A stretch of 32,576 nucleotides of DNA from an uncultured Blautia sp. (GTDB lineage Bacteria > Bacillota > Clostridia > Lachnospirales > Lachnospiraceae), in contig CAKRPO010000027.1 in NCBI GenBank assembly GCA_934378195.1, positions 1 through 32,576 on the forward strand. Direction: 5' to 3'. This document shows, piece by piece, positions 28,948 to 32,576 of this stretch; positions within the stretch are counted from its first letter, which is position 1, and each line of letters begins with the position of its first letter. Made by a program: the position numbers and the translations under genes. The notes under the pieces are model-generated. The model was given only the letters and a program-made list of their open reading frames with translations, had not been told where the DNA came from and ran no database searches.

Positions 28948-31461
28948 ATGACACGTACATTAAAAGAAAGAACATTTTCCGGAACCACTAATCCGGAGAT
29001 TCAGCCATGGGAAACAGAACACCGTAAACTTGCCCGTCGTGCCGCAGCAGAGGGAATCGTCCTTCTGAAAAATGAAGAGCAGGTCCTACCTCTGAAAGCA
29101 GGAAGTGCAGTTGCTCTTTATGGAGCTGGTGCAGGAAAGACGATCAAAGGTGGTACCGGTTCCGGTGATGTGAATGAACGAGAAAAAGTTTCTATCTGTC
29201 AGGGTATGAAAAATGCCGGTTTTCAGGTAACTACGGAAGAATGGATTGACAGCTATGACAAAATCTATGATCAGGCACGTCAGGACTGGAAGAATGACAT
29301 TCTTTCCAGAACAGGTGAAGGTGCGGATACGATGGATTTCTTTTCTGTTTACAGTACAACACCATTTATCATGCCGGCTGGGGATCCGATCCAGAAACCG
29401 GCAGAAGGGGCAAATACGGATACTGCAATCTACGTACTCAGTCGTATTGCCGGTGAAGGTGCAGATCGCATCGCGGACAAAGGCGATTATTATCTGAAGG
29501 ACGAAGAGTATGAGATGCTGGCAAATATCTGTGCATATTACCGTAATGTGATCGTGGTGATCAATGCCGGTGCTCAGGTGGATCTTTCTTTTATGGACGA
29601 ATTTGAAAATATCAAAGCACTTCTGCTTATCGTACAGCCGGGAATGGAAGGTGGAAATGCATTTGCGGATGTGGTTTCCGGAAAAGTAACTCCGTCTGGA
29701 AAACTGACTGATACATGGGCTTATGAATATGAGGATTATCCGAATGCAGATACATTTTCTCACAACAACGAAAATGTTGAGACAGAAGTTTATAAAGAAG
29801 GAATTTATGTAGGGTATCGCTATTTTGATACGTTTGAAGTTCCGGTTCGCTATGGATTTGGCTACGGACTTTCCTATACAGAGTTTGATATATTCGACTG
29901 TAGCCTGGAAAGTGTAAAGAATGGTAAGATCACGGCATCTGCACAGGTGAAAAATGTTGGTCAGACTTCCGGTAAAGAAGTAGTACAGATGTACGTTTCT
30001 CTTCCAGGAGGCATTCTGGAAAAAGAAGCACGACGCCTGACAGCTTATGCAAAGACATCGGAACTGAAACCTGGAAAAATTGAAAAAATATCTCTGGAGA
30101 TTTCTGTGGACCAGCTGACGTCTTATGATGAAAAGAGAGCGGCATGGATTCTGGAGAGTGGTTTTTATGGAATCTGGATTGGAAACAGTCTTGCATCTGC
30201 GAAACTTTGTGGTGGTGTAAAGCTGGACAAAGAAGTGATTCTCCGTCAGGTCAAAAATCTGTTTCCATTGAAACAGAAATTAGAAGAAATGACACAGGAA
30301 CCGGGAAAAACAACAGCCCGTGAAAGTGCAGCAGAGCAGCAGGCACAGGAAGAAAAACTGACAGTTGCAGGATTGTATGCGAACGATTTTACAACAGAAG
30401 TTGTAGAGTATAAGAAGAATAGTGCGTTGTATGAAAAAGAGGCAATGGATTTTGTGGATATATTGTCTGAAGAAGAACTGATAGATCTGGCAGCAGGAGA
30501 TCCAGGTAAGGCACAGGGAGGAAACCTTGGAGCAGCCGGAATTTTCGTTCCGGGATCTGCGGGAGAAACACACAGATGTGCCATCGATAAAGGACTGGCG
30601 AGTATTGTTCTTGCAGATGGACCGGCAGGGCTTCGCCTGATGAAATATTATCATGTCAATGATGGAAGTATTGTCAGTATGCCATTTGAATTCAGCCTTG
30701 AGGGCGGATTGTTTTATGATGATTCCAAAGAACTTCCGGGAGAAAGATATTATCAGTACTGTACAGCAATTCCTGTTGGAACACTTCTCGCGCAGACCTG
30801 GAATCAGAAACTGATTCGTGAAGTCGGAGCAATGATCGGGACAGAGATGGAATACTTTGGTGTGACACTCTGGCTGGCACCGGGTATGAATATTCACAGA
30901 AATCCACTTTGTGGAAGAAATTTTGAGTATTATTCTGAGGATCCATATGTATCCGGAAGTATTGCAGCAGCGATGACAGAGGGTGTACAGTCTAACTATG
31001 GATGTGGAACAACGATAAAACATTTTGCATGTAATAACCAGGAAGATAATCGTATGGGATCTGACAGTGTTGTATCTGAGCGTGCACTTCGTGAGGTTTA
31101 TCTGAAAGGATTCGAAATTGCGGTCAGACAGTCACAGCCGATGTCCATCATGACCAGTTACAACCTGATCAATGGTGTGCATGCAGCAAACAATTATGAT
31201 CTCTGTACTGAAACAGCCAGAAACGAATGGGGCTTTAAGGGCATGATCATGACTGACTGGACTACGACAGAACATGGCGACAACTGTACTGCATCTGGAT
31301 GTATGAGAGCTGGAAATGATCTGGTAATGCCTGGATGCTTTGGTGATCATGACAATATGCACAGAGAACTGGAAGCCGGAACTCTGGATATGGAAGATCT
31401 GAAGGCTTGTATCGCCAGACTTGTAGGTGTGATCTGGAATTCAAACCAGTATCTTCAGTAA
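28948..31461 (+). CDS. GH3 beta-glucosidase with swapped domain order
   Basis: 837 residues, no signal peptide. Typical GH3 enzymes carry the (beta/alpha)8 barrel first. Here the order is reversed: the GH3 C-terminal alpha/beta sandwich comes first (AAEGIVLLKNEEQVLPL near residue 33, GGTGSGDVN near 68), then FGYGLSYTEF (near 310), then a fibronectin-like domain (about 325-420). The catalytic barrel is last (LADGPAGLRL near 555, HFACNNQEDNR, FKGMIMTDW). The nucleophile is Asp770. Rumen and gut clostridia have such permuted beta-glucosidases. It should release terminal glucose or a related sugar from oligosaccharides or glycosides. GAGAGG (28935-28940) is inside the preceding gene, 7 bases before the ATG. 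A strong terminator follows. Confidence 0.92.
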   Translation: MTRTLKERTFSGTTNPEIQPWETEHRKLARRAAAEGIVLLKNEEQVLPLKAGSAVALYGAGAGKTIKGGTGSGDVNEREKVSICQGMKNAGFQVTTEEWIDSYDKIYDQARQDWKNDILSRTGEGADTMDFFSVYSTTPFIMPAGDPIQKPAEGANTDTAIYVLSRIAGEGADRIADKGDYYLKDEEYEMLANICAYYRNVIVVINAGAQVDLSFMDEFENIKALLLIVQPGMEGGNAFADVVSGKVTPSGKLTDTWAYEYEDYPNADTFSHNNENVETEVYKEGIYVGYRYFDTFEVPVRYGFGYGLSYTEFDIFDCSLESVKNGKITASAQVKNVGQTSGKEVVQMYVSLPGGILEKEARRLTAYAKTSELKPGKIEKISLEISVDQLTSYDEKRAAWILESGFYGIWIGNSLASAKLCGGVKLDKEVILRQVKNLFPLKQKLEEMTQEPGKTTARESAAEQQAQEEKLTVAGLYANDFTTEVVEYKKNSALYEKEAMDFVDILSEEELIDLAAGDPGKAQGGNLGAAGIFVPGSAGETHRCAIDKGLASIVLADGPAGLRLMKYYHVNDGSIVSMPFEFSLEGGLFYDDSKELPGERYYQYCTAIPVGTLLAQTWNQKLIREVGAMIGTEMEYFGVTLWLAPGMNIHRNPLCGRNFEYYSEDPYVSGSIAAAMTEGVQSNYGCGTTIKHFACNNQEDNRMGSDSVVSERALREVYLKGFEIAVRQSQPMSIMTSYNLINGVHAANNYDLCTETARNEWGFKGMIMTDWTTTEHGDNCTASGCMRAGNDLVMPGCFGDHDNMHRELEAGTLDMEDLKACIARLVGVIWNSNQYLQ

Positions 31462-31491
31462 AAAAATTAATAGTAATGAAATAATAATGTG

Positions 31492-31535
31492 AAAAGAGAC
31501 AGAAAAGTGATACAATTATATTCTGTCTCTTTTTT
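31492..31535 (+). terminator. Terminator of the glycosidase operon
   Basis: A perfect 13-bp stem (31492-31504 with 31521-31533), a 16-nt loop and T to 31535. Confidence 0.92.
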
Positions 31536-31582
31536 GTATTTTGCTTATTTACAGATGAATCAGTTCAGTATATCATAAAAAT

Positions 31583-32576
31583 ATGAATCGATTAATTTTT
31601 CACATAGATGTAAACAGTGCATTTCTTTCATGGGAATCTGCACGCAGAGTAAAAGAGGGATTACCGGATCTCAGAGACATTCCAGCCTGTATTGGCGGTG
31701 ATCCGAAAAAACGTACAGGAATCGTTGTGGCGAAGTCAATTCCAGCAAAAAAATTCGGAATACAGACAGGCGAACCAGTGGCAATGGCACTTCGTAAATG
31801 CCCGAATCTTGTAATCGCGAAAAGTGATTTTGAGTTATACATCAAATGCTCCAGAGCATTTAAGGAGATTTGTGTGTCCTACGCACCGGTGATGGAATCC
31901 TTCTCGATTGATGAGGTGTTTCTGGATATGTCAGGGACTTCTCTGATATATCCGGATCCTGTAAAGACTGCATTTGAAATCAAGGATAAGATTCGAAATG
32001 AACTTGGCTTTACAGTAAATATCGGAATATCTACCAACAAATTACTGGCAAAAATGGCTTCGGATTTTGAAAAACCAGATAAAGTACATACTCTTTTTCC
32101 GGACGAGATTCCGATTAAAATGTGGCCGCTTCCTGTAAGAGATTTATTATTTCTGGGCAAAGCATCTGAGAAGAAATTAACAGAAGTCGGAATTCACACG
32201 ATTGGTGATATGGCACACGCCAGTGAAGCGGAAATTCAGAGATTACTGGGAAACAAAGCCGGACACCAGCTCTATCAGTATGCCTGTGGGATTGATGATT
32301 CAGCGGTCAGAGCACAGCCTGAGGAGGCTAAGGGATTTAGTGTGGAAACCACTTTTAATGATGACATTGTTTCAGTAGAACAGGTGCTTCCGATTCTTCT
32401 TGAACAATGTGATATTGTAGCAACCCGAATGCGGAGAAATTTGAAGATAATGAAAAGAAAGAACGTCGCAGAAAACTGGATGCGACGATGGATGAGATAC
32501 GTAAAAAATTTGGTAATGATAAGATTACTCGCGCGAGTATCATGAATAGCAGTACAGGTATAGCAAAGAAGGCTCG
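31583..32576 (+). pseudogene. dinB: DNA polymerase IV (DinB) gene disrupted by internal deletion and frameshift, runs off the window
   Basis: The first 284 residues are a normal Y-family polymerase: HIDVNSAFLSW (Asp9), SIDEVFLDMSG (Asp110, Glu111), the thumb with its helix-hairpin-helix (LLFLGKASEKKLTEVGIHTIGDM) and the start of the little finger (FSVETTFNDDI and VATRMRR). Within codon 284 the sense changes frame: from 32434 another frame stays open to the window end. It encodes the charged C-terminal tail usual for clostridial DinB (NEKKERRRKLDATMDEIRKKFG). The main frame instead ends with unrelated residues at 32545. Roughly 75-80 little-finger residues, estimated from the usual length, are missing. 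The product would lack most of its DNA-gripping domain. There is no strong ribosome site before the ATG. An assembly error is the alternative. Confidence 0.75.

Noticed and set aside
1..32576. tRNA, rRNA, CRISPR arrays, insertion sequences or phage genes
   Set aside because: I looked for cloverleaf ends, regularly spaced repeats and transposase or integrase motifs and found none I could support.

Overview
The window reads as a chromosomal segment of a low-to-mid GC Gram-positive anaerobe, most likely a gut Lachnospiraceae (Blautia/Ruminococcus/Dorea-like). This is inferred from strong AGGAGG-type ribosome binding sites, short intergenic spacers closed by hairpin+U-tract terminators, ATP-dependent PEP carboxykinase, a DUF2974 hydrolase, a domain-swapped GH3 enzyme and an HPr-like small protein. 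I see no tRNA, rRNA, insertion sequence, phage gene or CRISPR array.

Layout. (1) 1-6736, central metabolism: the 3' end of gap, then pgk, tpiA, hom (homoserine dehydrogenase), a DUF2974 lipase-like protein and gpmI. (2) 6737-9432, cell wall: the broken C-terminal remnant of one L,D-transpeptidase, two tandem RNA hairpins, then an intact membrane-anchored L,D-transpeptidase of another subtype and a small membrane protein. (3) 9494-16537, mixed housekeeping: a HAD phosphatase diverging from mutY plus a family 2 glycosyltransferase; a convergent lipid kinase that diverges from an OmpR-type response regulator with no adjacent kinase; and topB. (4) 16605-21783, nucleobase handling: adenine deaminase; a Lon-like AAA+ protein lacking the protease domain and carrying an altered Walker B; then a preQ1-I riboswitch with its own terminator controlling a nucleoside hydrolase and an ECF transporter S component. 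(5) 21815-26888, minus strand: a GH13 amylase with an unusual charged tail, pckA and a MATE transporter. (6) 27062-31535: an operon of a GH78-type rhamnosidase, a Crh-like HPr variant without the phosphorylatable histidine, and a domain-swapped GH3 beta-glucosidase. (7) 31583 to the end: a dinB (DNA polymerase IV) gene that appears broken by an internal deletion with frameshift.

How the genes work together. gap-pgk-tpiA-gpmI are consecutive or nearby steps of lower glycolysis, with pckA as the gluconeogenic/anaplerotic counterpart. The riboswitch operon best fits salvage of queuosine or its precursors: the S component imports a Q-family nucleoside or base and the hydrolase releases the base, with expression off when preQ1 is plentiful. 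The GH78-HPr-like-GH3 operon could remove rhamnose and then glucose from plant glycosides, with the HPr-like protein as a possible link to catabolite signalling. The strongest candidates for something less described are the riboswitch-controlled hydrolase/transporter pair, the His-less HPr-like protein inside a glycosidase operon, and the Lon-like ATPase with a Walker B Asp-to-Asn change.
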